A stretch of 64,000 bases of DNA, taken from an uncultured Treponema sp. GTDB lineage: Bacteria; Spirochaetota; Spirochaetia; Treponematales; Treponemataceae. The position numbers were made by a program, and so were the translations under genes. Positions 16,665 to 25,883 of the stretch are shown here, piece by piece. The notes beneath the pieces were generated by a model. The model saw only the letters and a list, made by a program, of their open reading frames with translations, had not been told where the DNA came from and did not search any database. Every line of letters starts with the position of its first letter. Positions within the stretch are counted from its first letter, which is position 1. The stretch covers positions 46,123-110,122 of the forward strand of contig CAJUBD010000008.1 in assembly GCA_910584475.1 (NCBI GenBank), given 5' to 3'.

Positions 16665-19600
16665 ATGAAAAAGATTTTTTTGCCGGCTTTGATTTTTTTT
16701 CTCGCGGCCAATTTTTTCGCGGCGGAAACAAAATACATTTCGCCGAACAATGACGGCGTTCAAGATTCGCTTGTCGTAAATTTCCGCGTCAAAGACAAGG
16801 GAAAGATTTTCGGTTGGGCTTTGGTCATCGAGGACGCAAATGGAAATGTCGTTCGCACTATTGGAAACAAAGTCGCGCTGCCCACAGTTTTCAATATGAA
16901 AAACTTCTTCAAACAACTCAAGAAAAAAAAGAGTTCTATTGAAGTGCCGCCGACAGTGATTTGGAACGGCGCAATGGATAACGGCGAAACTGCGCCCGAC
17001 GGAGAATATTTCTATTATATCACCGCGAGCGATGACAGCGGCAACTCGACGAAAACTGCCAAAGCGTCTGTCATCGTAGACAACACCGCGCCGCAAGTCC
17101 ATATTTCAAATCCGCCGGAAGAGCAATATGTTTTCGGCGAGGGCGAAAAAATCAATTTCGGCATAGAACAAAGCGGTTCGGAAGAAGACAGATGGAACGC
17201 AACGATTTCCGATGCGAGCGGAAAAGTCGTGCGGAATTATGTTTGGGAAAACTCTGCCCCCGCCTCATTTAAATGGAACGGCACGGACGACAACGGAATC
17301 ATCGTGCCAGACGGTGTCTACAAGTATTCCATAAGCGCGACCGACCGCGCGGGCAACACAAACGAAAATGCGGAAATCTCGAACATAATTTTTTCCGCCG
17401 AAAAGCCCGCGACAAACATTATGATTTCAGGCTCGCAATATTTTTCAATTCCGCAAAAAAGCAAAATCAATGCTGTAACTTTGGACGTTACAATTCCCGA
17501 GCCACGGGCGGGAAGCGGAAACGCGCTCGTAAATTGGAGCGTGGAAATTTTGGACAAGTCGGGAAAGGCTGTACGGACTTATTCTGGAAAGCAAGGAAGC
17601 ACGATTCCAACACAAATCGTTTTTGAAGGCAAAAGCGATTCGGGAGCGCAAATCGCGGACGGCGAATATCTTGGTCGAGTGCGCGCCGAATATTTAAACG
17701 GCTACAAAACGCCCGCCGTAAATTCGCCGATTTTCGTTTTTGACACGACGCAGCCGTCTGCGACTATTTCCAGTTACGACGACATTTTCAGTCCGGACGG
17801 AGATGGCAGCAAAGACACGTTCACATTGCGCCAAAGCGCGAAAAAAGACGGCGGCGCGCCGGTACGGAATTGGCGTGGAAAAATTTTGGAGAGCAAAACA
17901 GGCGATGTTGTTTTTGAATACGATTTTGGCGCGAATCCGCCAGAGCAAATTTCTTGGAACGGCTTGGACAAAGACAAAAAAATTTGTGCCGACGGAAAAT
18001 ACGACTACGAAATTTCAGGAGAAGATTTGGCGGGAAATTCTTTCAGCACGAAAACCAAAACCTCGTTCACGTTGGACACTTCAAAAACTGAAGTAATGCT
18101 TTCGGCAAATCACCTCGCTTTTAATCCAAACGGCGAACGCAAAAATGTAACGTTTTCGAGCGTCTTGAAATCCAGCGCTGTAAAATCCTACAATTTTGAA
18201 ATAAAAAATCAAAGCGGCGTTCCAGTCTACGCGCAAAGGTCAAACGGAAATGTTCCTGCTAATTTTGTGTGGAACGGAAATTCTTCCGATGGAAATATTT
18301 GTCCCGACGGAATTTATTTCGCTTCAATTTCGATTGTTTCGGAAAACGGTTCGAGCGCGCAGGCACAATCTTTGCCCGTTTCAATCGACACGGTTGCGCC
18401 GTTCGTGGAAGTCTCGCTTGAAAGCGCGATTTTTTCTCCAGACGGCGATGGTCGCAAAGACGCGCTGAAAATTACAACGGCGAATTCGACAAGGGAAAAT
18501 GAATGGCTCGCGCGAATTTTGGATGAAAAAAATTCCGTAGTAAAAACTTTCGAGTGGAACGGATTTTTCGCGGGAAAACAAAATTCCTCTTTCAAGTGGA
18601 GCGGCAACACGGACAACGGCAACAAGGCGGCGGACGGAAAATATTCGCTCGTGATAAGCGCGAAAGACGCTGCCGGAAATTCGTTTGAAAAGAGAATCGA
18701 TTCGATTGTGCTCGACGCTCGCGCTACTACGGCTTATGTTACGGCGGAGCGTTCAGGTATTTCGCCGATTTCAAGAACGGGGCTCACTTCGCAAAAATTC
18801 ACGACGCGCCTTTCTTTAAACGAAGGAATCGAATCGTGGACATTTGATGTCGAAGATGCGGCAGGAATTTCGGTGCGCTCGCTTTCAAGCAAACAGGTCC
18901 AAATTCCTTCGCAATTGGTTTGGGATGGAAAAGATGCAAACGGAAAAAATTGCGAGGGAAAATTCACCGGGCACTTGACCGTTAATTATTCCAAAGGAAA
19001 TTTCGTGGACACGAAAACCGCGCCTTTCATATGCTCGGCTACGCCGCCGGTTTTGGGCGTAAAAACCGCGCCTGAATTTTTCAGTCCTGACAATGACGGT
19101 ACCGATGACGATTGCCTCATTACGCTCGCCGGAAAATCCACATCGAAATTCGCGAACTGGAGTTTCGTCATAAATTATCCTGAAAGCACAGGGAAAAATT
19201 CCGCGTTCTGGAAAACTTCGGGCGGCGAAAAAATCACTCCGCAAATCATTTGGGATGGATTGAGCAACACAAGCCGCGAGCATGACGGCAAGGCAGAGCG
19301 AGTTCAGTCGGCAATGGATTATCCGTACACGTTCACGGCGACGGACGCGCTTGGAATGACGACGAGCGTTTCGGGAATTATTCCTGTAGACATTTTGGTG
19401 ATTCGCGACGGCAGCAATTTGAAGATGGCGGTTCCATCGATAATTTTCCGCGCGAACAATGCCGACTTCAAGACGGCGGCGGAAGCCAAAGGAAGCCAAG
19501 TGACAAAAGAGCAGGCCGCGAACAATGTGCGCGTCCTAAAGCGCGTCGGCGATATTTTGAAAAAATTCCCGGACTACACGGTGACAGTCGTAGGTCACGC

Positions 19601-19814
19601 GAACAGGACAGGCGTAGAGGGCGAAGACGAAATTCTGCTCAATCTCTCCGACAAGCGCGCCGCGTTCGTAAAAGATTGGCTCGTGCAAAACGGCGGCATT
19701 CCAGCTTCGAGGCTTTCCTCGCAAGGCAAAGGAGCTTCAGAGCCAGTAGCGGCGTTCAACGACACAACGAATTGGTGGAAAAACCGCCGCGTGGAATTTA
19801 TTCTGCACAAGTAA
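16665..19814 (+). CDS. Large exported protein with FlgD-type Ig repeats and C-terminal OmpA domain
   Basis: A 1049-residue exported protein with signal peptide MKKIFLPALIFFLAANFFAA. At least seven repeats follow, each with the pattern W-G/N-G-x-D-x-x-G-x-x-x-DG-x-Y-x-Y-x-I-x-A-x-D-x-AGN, which is the FlgD Ig-like fold. Several repeats are introduced by FSPDGDG-type calcium-binding-like loops. The last 125 residues are an OmpA-like peptidoglycan-binding domain (VTVVGHANRTG, LSDKRAAFVKDWLV). It should span the periplasm and anchor an outer-membrane partner, plausibly the barrel encoded just upstream. The ATG is preceded by GAGG. Confidence 0.8.
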   Translation: MKKIFLPALIFFLAANFFAAETKYISPNNDGVQDSLVVNFRVKDKGKIFGWALVIEDANGNVVRTIGNKVALPTVFNMKNFFKQLKKKKSSIEVPPTVIWNGAMDNGETAPDGEYFYYITASDDSGNSTKTAKASVIVDNTAPQVHISNPPEEQYVFGEGEKINFGIEQSGSEEDRWNATISDASGKVVRNYVWENSAPASFKWNGTDDNGIIVPDGVYKYSISATDRAGNTNENAEISNIIFSAEKPATNIMISGSQYFSIPQKSKINAVTLDVTIPEPRAGSGNALVNWSVEILDKSGKAVRTYSGKQGSTIPTQIVFEGKSDSGAQIADGEYLGRVRAEYLNGYKTPAVNSPIFVFDTTQPSATISSYDDIFSPDGDGSKDTFTLRQSAKKDGGAPVRNWRGKILESKTGDVVFEYDFGANPPEQISWNGLDKDKKICADGKYDYEISGEDLAGNSFSTKTKTSFTLDTSKTEVMLSANHLAFNPNGERKNVTFSSVLKSSAVKSYNFEIKNQSGVPVYAQRSNGNVPANFVWNGNSSDGNICPDGIYFASISIVSENGSSAQAQSLPVSIDTVAPFVEVSLESAIFSPDGDGRKDALKITTANSTRENEWLARILDEKNSVVKTFEWNGFFAGKQNSSFKWSGNTDNGNKAADGKYSLVISAKDAAGNSFEKRIDSIVLDARATTAYVTAERSGISPISRTGLTSQKFTTRLSLNEGIESWTFDVEDAAGISVRSLSSKQVQIPSQLVWDGKDANGKNCEGKFTGHLTVNYSKGNFVDTKTAPFICSATPPVLGVKTAPEFFSPDNDGTDDDCLITLAGKSTSKFANWSFVINYPESTGKNSAFWKTSGGEKITPQIIWDGLSNTSREHDGKAERVQSAMDYPYTFTATDALGMTTSVSGIIPVDILVIRDGSNLKMAVPSIIFRANNADFKTAAEAKGSQVTKEQAANNVRVLKRVGDILKKFPDYTVTVVGHANRTGVEGEDEILLNLSDKRAAFVKDWLVQNGGIPASRLSSQGKGASEPVAAFNDTTNWWKNRRVEFILHK

Positions 19815-19851
19815 AATTGAAAAATCGACAGAAGTTTTTTGCAGGGCGACT

Positions 19852-20352
19852 TCACCTTGCAAAAAACTCATTCATATTTATTATTCGCTGATTTTTCGAG
19901 CCTCGGAATTTTAGGCTTAAATCTTTTTGCTCCAAGATGAAAGGCCCGTCCACCAGAAAATCGACCATGTGCAAAATCGCCTCGGTGTGCTCGGTGTGGC
20001 GGCATCCGTTTTCCGCGAGCAAGTCGGTTTCAAGGATGTAGCCCGTATAGCACCAAACGTCTTTTTGCGGAAACGCGGATTTCACGCGCTCAAGCAAAGC
20101 CCTGACGCACGGCTGATTTTCCACCTCAAATGGCTCGCCACCCAAAATCGTCAAGCCTTGTATGAAAGGCTTTGAAAGCGCGTCCAAAATTTCTTGGAGC
20201 GCGTCTTCGTCAAATTTTTTTCCGTAGTTGAAATCCCACGTTTCGCTTTGGAAGCAACCCTTGCAATGATTTTTGCAGCCGGAAACAAAAAGGCTCACGC
20301 GCACTCCGTCTCCGTTGGCGATGTCAATTTTTTTTATCGCGCCGTAATTCAT
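19852..20352 (-). CDS. nrdG: Anaerobic ribonucleotide reductase activating enzyme
   Basis: A 166-residue radical-SAM activase that puts the glycyl radical on NrdD. The CxxxCxxC iron-sulfur motif is seen as GCKNHCKGC (Cys26, 30, 33), and LGGEPF follows, as in other short activases. The N-terminus MNYGAIKKIDIANGDGVRVSLFVSG is typical. The ATG at 20352 is chosen over one four codons upstream on similarity and on the GGGG site. It lies 154 bases downstream of nrdD; the spacer holds a palindromic repeat. Confidence 0.92.
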   Translation of the reverse strand: MNYGAIKKIDIANGDGVRVSLFVSGCKNHCKGCFQSETWDFNYGKKFDEDALQEILDALSKPFIQGLTILGGEPFEVENQPCVRALLERVKSAFPQKDVWCYTGYILETDLLAENGCRHTEHTEAILHMVDFLVDGPFILEQKDLSLKFRGSKNQRIINMNEFFAR

Positions 20353-20365
20353 ATCGCCCCGCAAT

Positions 20366-20472
20366 TTTAATTAGACACAGATACACACAGATAAAAAAGA
20401 TTGGACACAGATTTTTTATTGTCCAAATTTTTATCCGTGTCCAATCCGCATTTATCTGCATCTAATTTTTTT
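20366..20472. repeat. Palindromic repeat in the nrdD-nrdG spacer
   Basis: Contains TTAGACACAGAT and GGACACAGAT on one side and ATCCGTGTCC and ATCTGCATCTAA on the other, which pair as a long imperfect hairpin. No gene is visible in the spacer. Confidence 0.6.
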
Positions 20473-20505
20473 TGTTCAAAAAAATCCGTTTACAACTATA
20501 AACAG

Positions 20506-22683
20506 TTATAAATGCAAAACGCGTTCTTTTATTTCTTGCGTTCTTCCCTGATTCCAATATTGAGTGCCGATGTAGCCGCAAGTGCGACGCGCAACGTTCA
20601 TCGTGCTTTGGTCGCGGTTCTTGCAGTTCGGACATTCCCAAACGAGTTTTCCATCGGCATCGTGTACAATTTGGATTTGACCTGTGAAGCCGCACTTTTG
20701 GCAGCAGTCGCTTTTCGTGTTGAGTTCGGCATACATGATGTTTTCGTAAATGTGCTTGAGAAGCGCCATCACCGCCGGAATGTTGTTTTCCATGTTCGGC
20801 ACTTCCACATAACTCACCGCGCCTCCCGGCGAAAGCGTCTGAAACTGAGATTCAAACGTGAGTTTTGAAAACGCGTCCATTTCCTGCGTAACGTGAACGT
20901 GATACGAATTCGTGATGTAATTTTTGTCGGTAACGCCATCGATTTCTCCGAAACGCTTTTTGAGACACTTGGCGAATTTATATGTGGTGGATTCAAGCGG
21001 AGTTCCGTACAAAGAAAAATCAATGTGCTCCTTTTCTTTCCAACGCGCACAAGCCTCGTTCATGTGGCGCATCACTTCCAGCGCGAATGGAGTAGCTTCT
21101 GCTTCGGTGTGCGGCTTGCCCGTCATATAACGGACGCATTCGCAAAGCCCCGCATATCCAAGCGAAATCGTAGAATACCCGTTCATCAAAAGCGAATCGA
21201 TTTTTTGTCCTTTTGCCAATCGCGCCAAAGCTCCGTTCTGCCACAAAATCGGCGCAACGTCGCTCGTAGTTCCCATAAGGCGATTATGGCGAATCATCAA
21301 AGCACGGTAGCACATTTCAAGCCGCTCGTCAAAAATCCGCCAAAACGCCGAAAGGTCGCGATTAGAAGAGCAAGCGATGTCAACCAAATTGAGAGTGACT
21401 ACGCCTTGATTGAAGCGGCCGTAATATTTTGGCTTTCCGTTTTCGTCAACATAAGGCGTGAGGAAAGAACGGCATCCCATACACGGATAGCAATTTCCAT
21501 TTCCGTTCTTGTCGATTTTCAACTCTAGCATTTTCTTTTCGGAAATGTAGTCGGGCACCATTCTGCGCGCCGTGCATTCCGCCGCCAATTTCGTGAGATA
21601 ATAATATTTCGAGTCCGGCTTGATATTGTCAGGCTCGAGAACATAAATCAATTTCGGAAAGGCGGGGGTAACCCAATATCCGCTTTCGTTCTTCACGCCT
21701 TGATAACGCTGGCGCAAAACTTCTTCGATGATGAGCGCGAGGTCAGATTTTTCCCGCTCGTTCTTCGCCTCGTTGAGATACATGAAAACTGTGACGAAAG
21801 GCGACTGACCATTCGTAGTCATCAAAGTCACGACCTGATATTGAATCGTCTGAACGCCGCGCGTAATTTCATCGCCAAGCCTGCGCTGCACGATGTAGTC
21901 GAACTGCTCGTCAGAATATTTTATTCCAGTCTTCTGCTCGATGTCGCGAAGCTCCTTTGAAATTTTCTGGCGGCTCACTTCGACGAACGGAGCCAAGTGC
22001 GTGAGCGAAATGCTCTGCCCGCCGTATTGACACGAAGCCACCTGCGCGATGATTTGCGTGGCGATGTTGCATGCCGTAGAAAAAGAATGCGGCCTGTCAA
22101 TTTTCGTCCCGCTGATGACCGTGCCGTTTTGAAGCATATCTTCGAGATTCACCAAATCGCAATTGTGCATGTGCTGGGCAAAATAATCCGCGTCATGAAA
22201 ATGAATCAAACCTTCCTCGTGCGCCTTTGTCAAATCTTCATCAAGCAAAAAGCGTCGCGTGATGTCTTTGGAAACTTCGCCCGCCATGTAGTCGCGCTGG
22301 ACGGAAACCACGGTGGAATTCTTGTTGGAATTTTCCTGCTTCACGTCCTCGTTGTTGCATTCCAAAAGCGAAAGGATTTGGCGGTCGGTGGAATTTTCCT
22401 TGCGGTTGAGTTCGTGCTGATAGCGATAAGTGATGTATTTTTTGGCGATGCTGAACGCGCCGGCTTCCATAATTTTCGTTTCTACGAAATCCTGGATTTC
22501 CTCCACGCTAGCCTCGTGTCCGCCGTTTTCGCAAAGCGTCTGGATTTCAGATCCGATTTTCTTGATTTGCTCCTCGGAAAGCCGCTCGGCTTCAGGCACA
22601 GTCACGTTCGCCTTGCGCACCGCGTTTTCGATTTTCTCCACATTAAACAGAACTTCTTCGCCGTTTCTTTTGATAATTTTCAT
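20506..22683 (-). CDS. nrdD: Anaerobic (class III) ribonucleoside-triphosphate reductase
   Basis: A 725-residue oxygen-sensitive glycyl-radical enzyme that reduces NTPs to dNTPs. It begins with an ATP-cone (MKIIKRNGEEVLFN). The C-terminus shows the zinc-type Cys pairs CCQKCGFTG and CPNCKN and the radical-site stretch RTCGYIGTQ. The ATG at 22683 fits the family N-terminus; an ATG 18 codons upstream would extend the cone without similarity. No ribosome site precedes 22683. An NrdR-like box overlaps the upstream region. With no other reductase in the window, this implies anaerobic DNA-precursor synthesis. Confidence 0.93.
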   Translation of the reverse strand: MKIIKRNGEEVLFNVEKIENAVRKANVTVPEAERLSEEQIKKIGSEIQTLCENGGHEASVEEIQDFVETKIMEAGAFSIAKKYITYRYQHELNRKENSTDRQILSLLECNNEDVKQENSNKNSTVVSVQRDYMAGEVSKDITRRFLLDEDLTKAHEEGLIHFHDADYFAQHMHNCDLVNLEDMLQNGTVISGTKIDRPHSFSTACNIATQIIAQVASCQYGGQSISLTHLAPFVEVSRQKISKELRDIEQKTGIKYSDEQFDYIVQRRLGDEITRGVQTIQYQVVTLMTTNGQSPFVTVFMYLNEAKNEREKSDLALIIEEVLRQRYQGVKNESGYWVTPAFPKLIYVLEPDNIKPDSKYYYLTKLAAECTARRMVPDYISEKKMLELKIDKNGNGNCYPCMGCRSFLTPYVDENGKPKYYGRFNQGVVTLNLVDIACSSNRDLSAFWRIFDERLEMCYRALMIRHNRLMGTTSDVAPILWQNGALARLAKGQKIDSLLMNGYSTISLGYAGLCECVRYMTGKPHTEAEATPFALEVMRHMNEACARWKEKEHIDFSLYGTPLESTTYKFAKCLKKRFGEIDGVTDKNYITNSYHVHVTQEMDAFSKLTFESQFQTLSPGGAVSYVEVPNMENNIPAVMALLKHIYENIMYAELNTKSDCCQKCGFTGQIQIVHDADGKLVWECPNCKNRDQSTMNVARRTCGYIGTQYWNQGRTQEIKERVLHL

Positions 22684-22751
22684 ATAAACAAATTGAAATG
22701 CGTTTTGCCAAGCCAAACGTATTCCATCCTCCCGCATAGTCTACGCAAAGC

Positions 22752-22767
22752 ACGCTATATCTAGTGT
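22752..22767. promoter_or_regulatory. NrdR-box-like operator upstream of nrdD
   Basis: ACGCTATATCTAGTGT matches the palindromic NrdR consensus ACACTATATATAGTGT at 14 of 16 bases. A weaker partner lies at 22775-22790. NrdR represses ribonucleotide reductase genes in many bacteria. The nrdR gene itself is not in this window. Confidence 0.6.
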
Positions 22768-22859
22768 ACCTGCCTTTCTAAATATACTACTAATAGCGTT
22801 TTTATGCAAGGGGAATTCACAAAGAATTTTAGAATTTTTTATTATTTTTACGCGACTCT

Positions 22860-23004
22860 CAAATGTGGCGGCGAAGCCGCTACCGAGTTTTGTCTGTTAT
22901 GCAAGTCAAAAGTCGCACATTATAGACGTACCGCAATTTCATCAATAAATTCCTGCGCGGCTTTCGCCGCTACCCCGTTTTGTTTTTCAAACAAAACGGG
23001 CAAT
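22860..23004 (-). repeat. Degenerate tandem copy of the icd 3' end and its downstream hairpins
   Basis: On the minus strand, 22921-22970 encodes EFIDEIAVRL followed by a stop, nearly the same as the true icd end EFIDEIAARL. Both copies are followed by a CAAAAC-type tract and a GTAGCGGC...GCCGC hairpin. The period is roughly 80 bases. A terminator-like hairpin (CCCGTTTTGTTTG/CAAACAAAACGGG) lies at 22974-23002, just after the true stop. Confidence 0.7.
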
Positions 23005-24198
23005 TTATAGACGTGCCGCAATTTCGTCTATGAACTCCCAAGAATTTACAATGCGCTTTGCCGCTGGGTTTGCGAGGCGTGCGAGGTCGCCGGTCATCGT
23101 GCCCTCTTCGATTACGGCGAGCGTCGCTTTTTCCAAGCGCGAAGCGAATTGCGCCAAATCGTCCGTTCCGTCGAGTTCCGCGCGTTTTGCAAGTGCGCCG
23201 GTCCACGCGAAAATCAATGCGACCGGATTCGTCGAAGTTTTTTCGCCTTTCAAATATTTGTAATAATGCTTTTGGACAGTGCCATGGCTCGCTTCGTATT
23301 CAAATTCACCGTTGGGAGAAACTAGGACGCTTGTCATCATCGCAAGGCTTCCGCACGCGCTCGCAATCATATCGCTCATTACATCGCCGTCATAATTTTT
23401 GCACGCCCATAAAATTCCGCCTTCGCTTTTCATCACGCGCGCGACAGCGTCGTCAATCAAAGTGTAGAAATATTCGATTCCCGCGTCTTCGAATTTCTTG
23501 CGGAATTCGCTTTCGAAAACTTCGGCAAAAATCGCCTTGAAATTTCCGTCATAAGTTTTTGAAATCGTGTCTTTCGCGCCAAACCAAACGCTCACTTTTT
23601 TGTCGAGCGCGAACATAAAACAGCACCGCGCGAAACTGCGAATCGACTCGTCCAAATTGTGGATGCCTTGGATTATTCCAGGGCCTTTCATTTCTTGAAT
23701 CGTCTTTCGGATTTCCTTTCCGTCTTCGCCAGTGAAAACAAGTTCGGCTTTTCCTGCGCACGGAGTTTTGATTTCACAATTTTTGTACACGTCGCCGTAA
23801 GCGTGTCGTCCGAGGACAATCGGCTTTTTCCAAGAGGAAACATTGCACTGGATGTTCTTGACGAAAATCGGAGCGCGAAAAACAGTGCCGTCCAATTCGC
23901 CGCGCAGAATTCCGTTCGGGGATGGAGTAAGATGCTTGAGATTGTATTCTTCCATTCTGGCGGCGTTGCTCGTAATCGTGGCGCATTTTACGCCCACGCC
24001 CAGCCGCTTGATTGCCGTCGCCGCATCGCGCGTGATTTGATCGTCGGTGTCGTCGCGGTTTTTAAGCCCGAGGTCGAAATATTCAGTTTTGAGCTCCACA
24101 AAAGGCTCGAGCAATTTTTCCTTGATGACTTTCCACAAAACACGCGTCATTTCATCGCCGTCAAGTTCTGCTATAGGATTAAGCATTTTAATTTTCAT
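23005..24198 (-). CDS. icd: NADP-dependent isocitrate dehydrogenase (homodimeric, eukaryotic-like type)
   Basis: A 397-residue enzyme converting isocitrate to 2-oxoglutarate and CO2 with NADP+. The N-terminus IAELDGDEMTRVLWKVIKEKL, the segment LTPSPNGILRGELDGTVFR, and FEYEASHGTVQKHYYKYLKG are typical of the roughly 400-residue type II enzymes. An AGGAG site stands before the ATG. The promoter is about 190 bases upstream, leaving a structured leader. In a fermenting treponeme it likely serves glutamate and NADPH supply. Its last codons are repeated downstream. Confidence 0.93.
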   Translation of the reverse strand: MKIKMLNPIAELDGDEMTRVLWKVIKEKLLEPFVELKTEYFDLGLKNRDDTDDQITRDAATAIKRLGVGVKCATITSNAARMEEYNLKHLTPSPNGILRGELDGTVFRAPIFVKNIQCNVSSWKKPIVLGRHAYGDVYKNCEIKTPCAGKAELVFTGEDGKEIRKTIQEMKGPGIIQGIHNLDESIRSFARCCFMFALDKKVSVWFGAKDTISKTYDGNFKAIFAEVFESEFRKKFEDAGIEYFYTLIDDAVARVMKSEGGILWACKNYDGDVMSDMIASACGSLAMMTSVLVSPNGEFEYEASHGTVQKHYYKYLKGEKTSTNPVALIFAWTGALAKRAELDGTDDLAQFASRLEKATLAVIEEGTMTGDLARLANPAAKRIVNSWEFIDEIAARL

Positions 24199-24390
24199 TA
24201 TAATTCTCCTAAAATTTATCGCGAGTTTTTGTGCTTTTTGTTTGCAACGCGAACGAAAATGCGAGCGTCGCGAGCAAACGAAAACTCGTTAGCAAAAACG
24301 CGAAGCGTTTTTGCGCCTATCATCTCGTTTCCATAAAAAACGGAAGACACAGCGCGGAGCATTCCGACATCCTTGTCTTCCGTTGAAAAC
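24199..24390 (-). other. Long structured 5' leader of icd
   Basis: This untranslated leader holds a GGAAGACA...TGTCTTCC hairpin, a CGCTTCGCG hairpin and a module 24229-24290 bounded by CGAGTTTT and AAAACTCG. A module with the same ends and the shared core AATGCGAGCG lies at 38579-38644 after the macroglobulin gene. Confidence 0.55.
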
Positions 24391-24419
24391 ATTCTAGCAA
24401 AAAAAATATTTTTTGTCAA
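24391..24419 (-). promoter_or_regulatory. icd promoter
   Basis: TTGACA (24419-24414), 17 bases, TAGAAT (24396-24391) on the minus strand. Confidence 0.8.
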
Positions 24420-24600
24420 TTGCTTGGTTCATGCGAGGGTGTCGTGACCAAAATAAATTCTTGACCAACTAAACTTTTTGTGTTAATACATATCAGTTTT
24501 GATTTTCTGCAAAAAGCTCAAGTTTGCCTATTAAAACTTTCGACTTCGCAATCTCCGCGCAAACTTAATTTTTTTGCATGACGCGCGACAAAATTTCACC
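24420..24600. other. Divergent intergenic stretch without a recognised feature
   Basis: AT-rich sequence between the icd promoter and the acyltransferase promoter. No open frame or repeat could be supported. Confidence 0.4.
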
Positions 24601-24629
24601 TTGAATTTTTGCAAAACCCGCGCTATAAT
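24601..24629 (+). promoter_or_regulatory. Promoter of the acyltransferase gene, leaderless start
   Basis: TTGAAT, 17 bases, TATAAT (24624-24629), then six bases to the ATG at 24636. Confidence 0.8.
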
Positions 24630-24635
24630 ATTTTT

Positions 24636-25883
24636 ATGTCGTTCAGTTTTCCTCTTGTTTCGGTTTGCTTTTATGCGCTTTGGATTTTTGTAATTTTTCT
24701 CGGCGGAAGCGGCGCGAAAGAAAATTCATTTAATTCAGATTTCTTAAGCATTCGCGCCACGAAATCGCTTCAAGGCTTGGCGGCTCTGGGCGTAATAAGC
24801 CATCACATTTCGCAGATGCAAATTTTGACAAAAGCGAATGAAATCCAAATTTTCCACGACACGGGATTTTTATTCGTGGGATTTTTCTTTTTCGTCTCCG
24901 GCTTTGGCCTAATAAAAAGCCTCGACACAAAGCCTGGCTATTTGAACGGTTTTTTGAAAAGGCGCGCTTTGCCAATTCTCGTGACATATTATGTTATGAA
25001 CGCGTTTTACATAATTTGGCATTTGATTTTAAAAACAAAATTTTCCGCGAGCGAATGGATTTGCAAAATTCTCGGCATTTCTCTTTTGAATGACAACGCT
25101 TGGTTCGTTCCCGTAATTTTAATTTTGTATTTCGCATTTTATTTTATTTTCAAAAAAATAAAAAATCGAAAAATCTGCTTCGCGCTGATTTTCATCGTAA
25201 TTGCGATGCAAGTCGGATGGTTTTTGTTCAACAAGCATTTCGTCTGGTGGATAGGTCCTAAAAATTGGTGGTGGAACGCGCAAGGCTACACCGACTTTTC
25301 GAGCGCGCCGTGGTGGCAGCAAATCGGCGCGCTTTGGTTCGAGGGAGAATGGTGGGTCAATTCGTCGATTTGCTTTTTGCTCGGAATGCTCGTCGCGCAA
25401 AACGAAAAAAAATTTTTTGATTTCTTCGCGAAAAATTATTGGGTAAAATTCTTCACGCTGTTTGTGCTTGTCGTGATTTCAATGTGGATTGGGTTGTGGT
25501 CGCTTTACGGAATTTCATATTGGCGCGAATTCGGCGGCGACAATTCCACATGGCCGCGGACGCAGATGATTTTGATTCAAAGCGCACAGATAATTTTGTT
25601 CGTGATTTTCATAATCGTTTTTATGATGAAATTTTTTGCGGACAACAAGGCTACACGATTTTTGGGAAAACATTCGCTTGAAATTTATTTGATGCAGGCT
25701 CTTCCTCTCAGGCAAGGCGCGAATTTTTTCGATGCCGCAAAAATGAATTATTCGCTTGTCTCGACGAAATTGCTCGTGCTTTTGTATGTCGCTTCAGTGA
25801 TCGCGATTTCAATTTTGTTCGCGCTCGTCTTGAAATTCTGTTCGGCGCGAATCGTAAAATTTTTCGGTAAAAAAAATGTTTGA
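24636..25883 (+). CDS. Acyltransferase family 3 membrane protein
   Basis: A 415-residue integral membrane protein with about ten hydrophobic helices. SIRATKSLQGLAALGVISHH near residue 40 contains the conserved His of acyltransferase-3 (OafA/YrhL-like) proteins, and FVGFFFFVSGFGL follows as usual. Members transfer acyl groups, often acetyl, to surface polysaccharides or lipids; the acceptor is unknown. The ATG at 24636 is fixed by the promoter six bases upstream, without ribosome site. Its end overlaps the start of the peptidase gene by eight bases, so the two are co-transcribed. Confidence 0.82.
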   Translation: MSFSFPLVSVCFYALWIFVIFLGGSGAKENSFNSDFLSIRATKSLQGLAALGVISHHISQMQILTKANEIQIFHDTGFLFVGFFFFVSGFGLIKSLDTKPGYLNGFLKRRALPILVTYYVMNAFYIIWHLILKTKFSASEWICKILGISLLNDNAWFVPVILILYFAFYFIFKKIKNRKICFALIFIVIAMQVGWFLFNKHFVWWIGPKNWWWNAQGYTDFSSAPWWQQIGALWFEGEWWVNSSICFLLGMLVAQNEKKFFDFFAKNYWVKFFTLFVLVVISMWIGLWSLYGISYWREFGGDNSTWPRTQMILIQSAQIILFVIFIIVFMMKFFADNKATRFLGKHSLEIYLMQALPLRQGANFFDAAKMNYSLVSTKLLVLLYVASVIAISILFALVLKFCSARIVKFFGKKNV

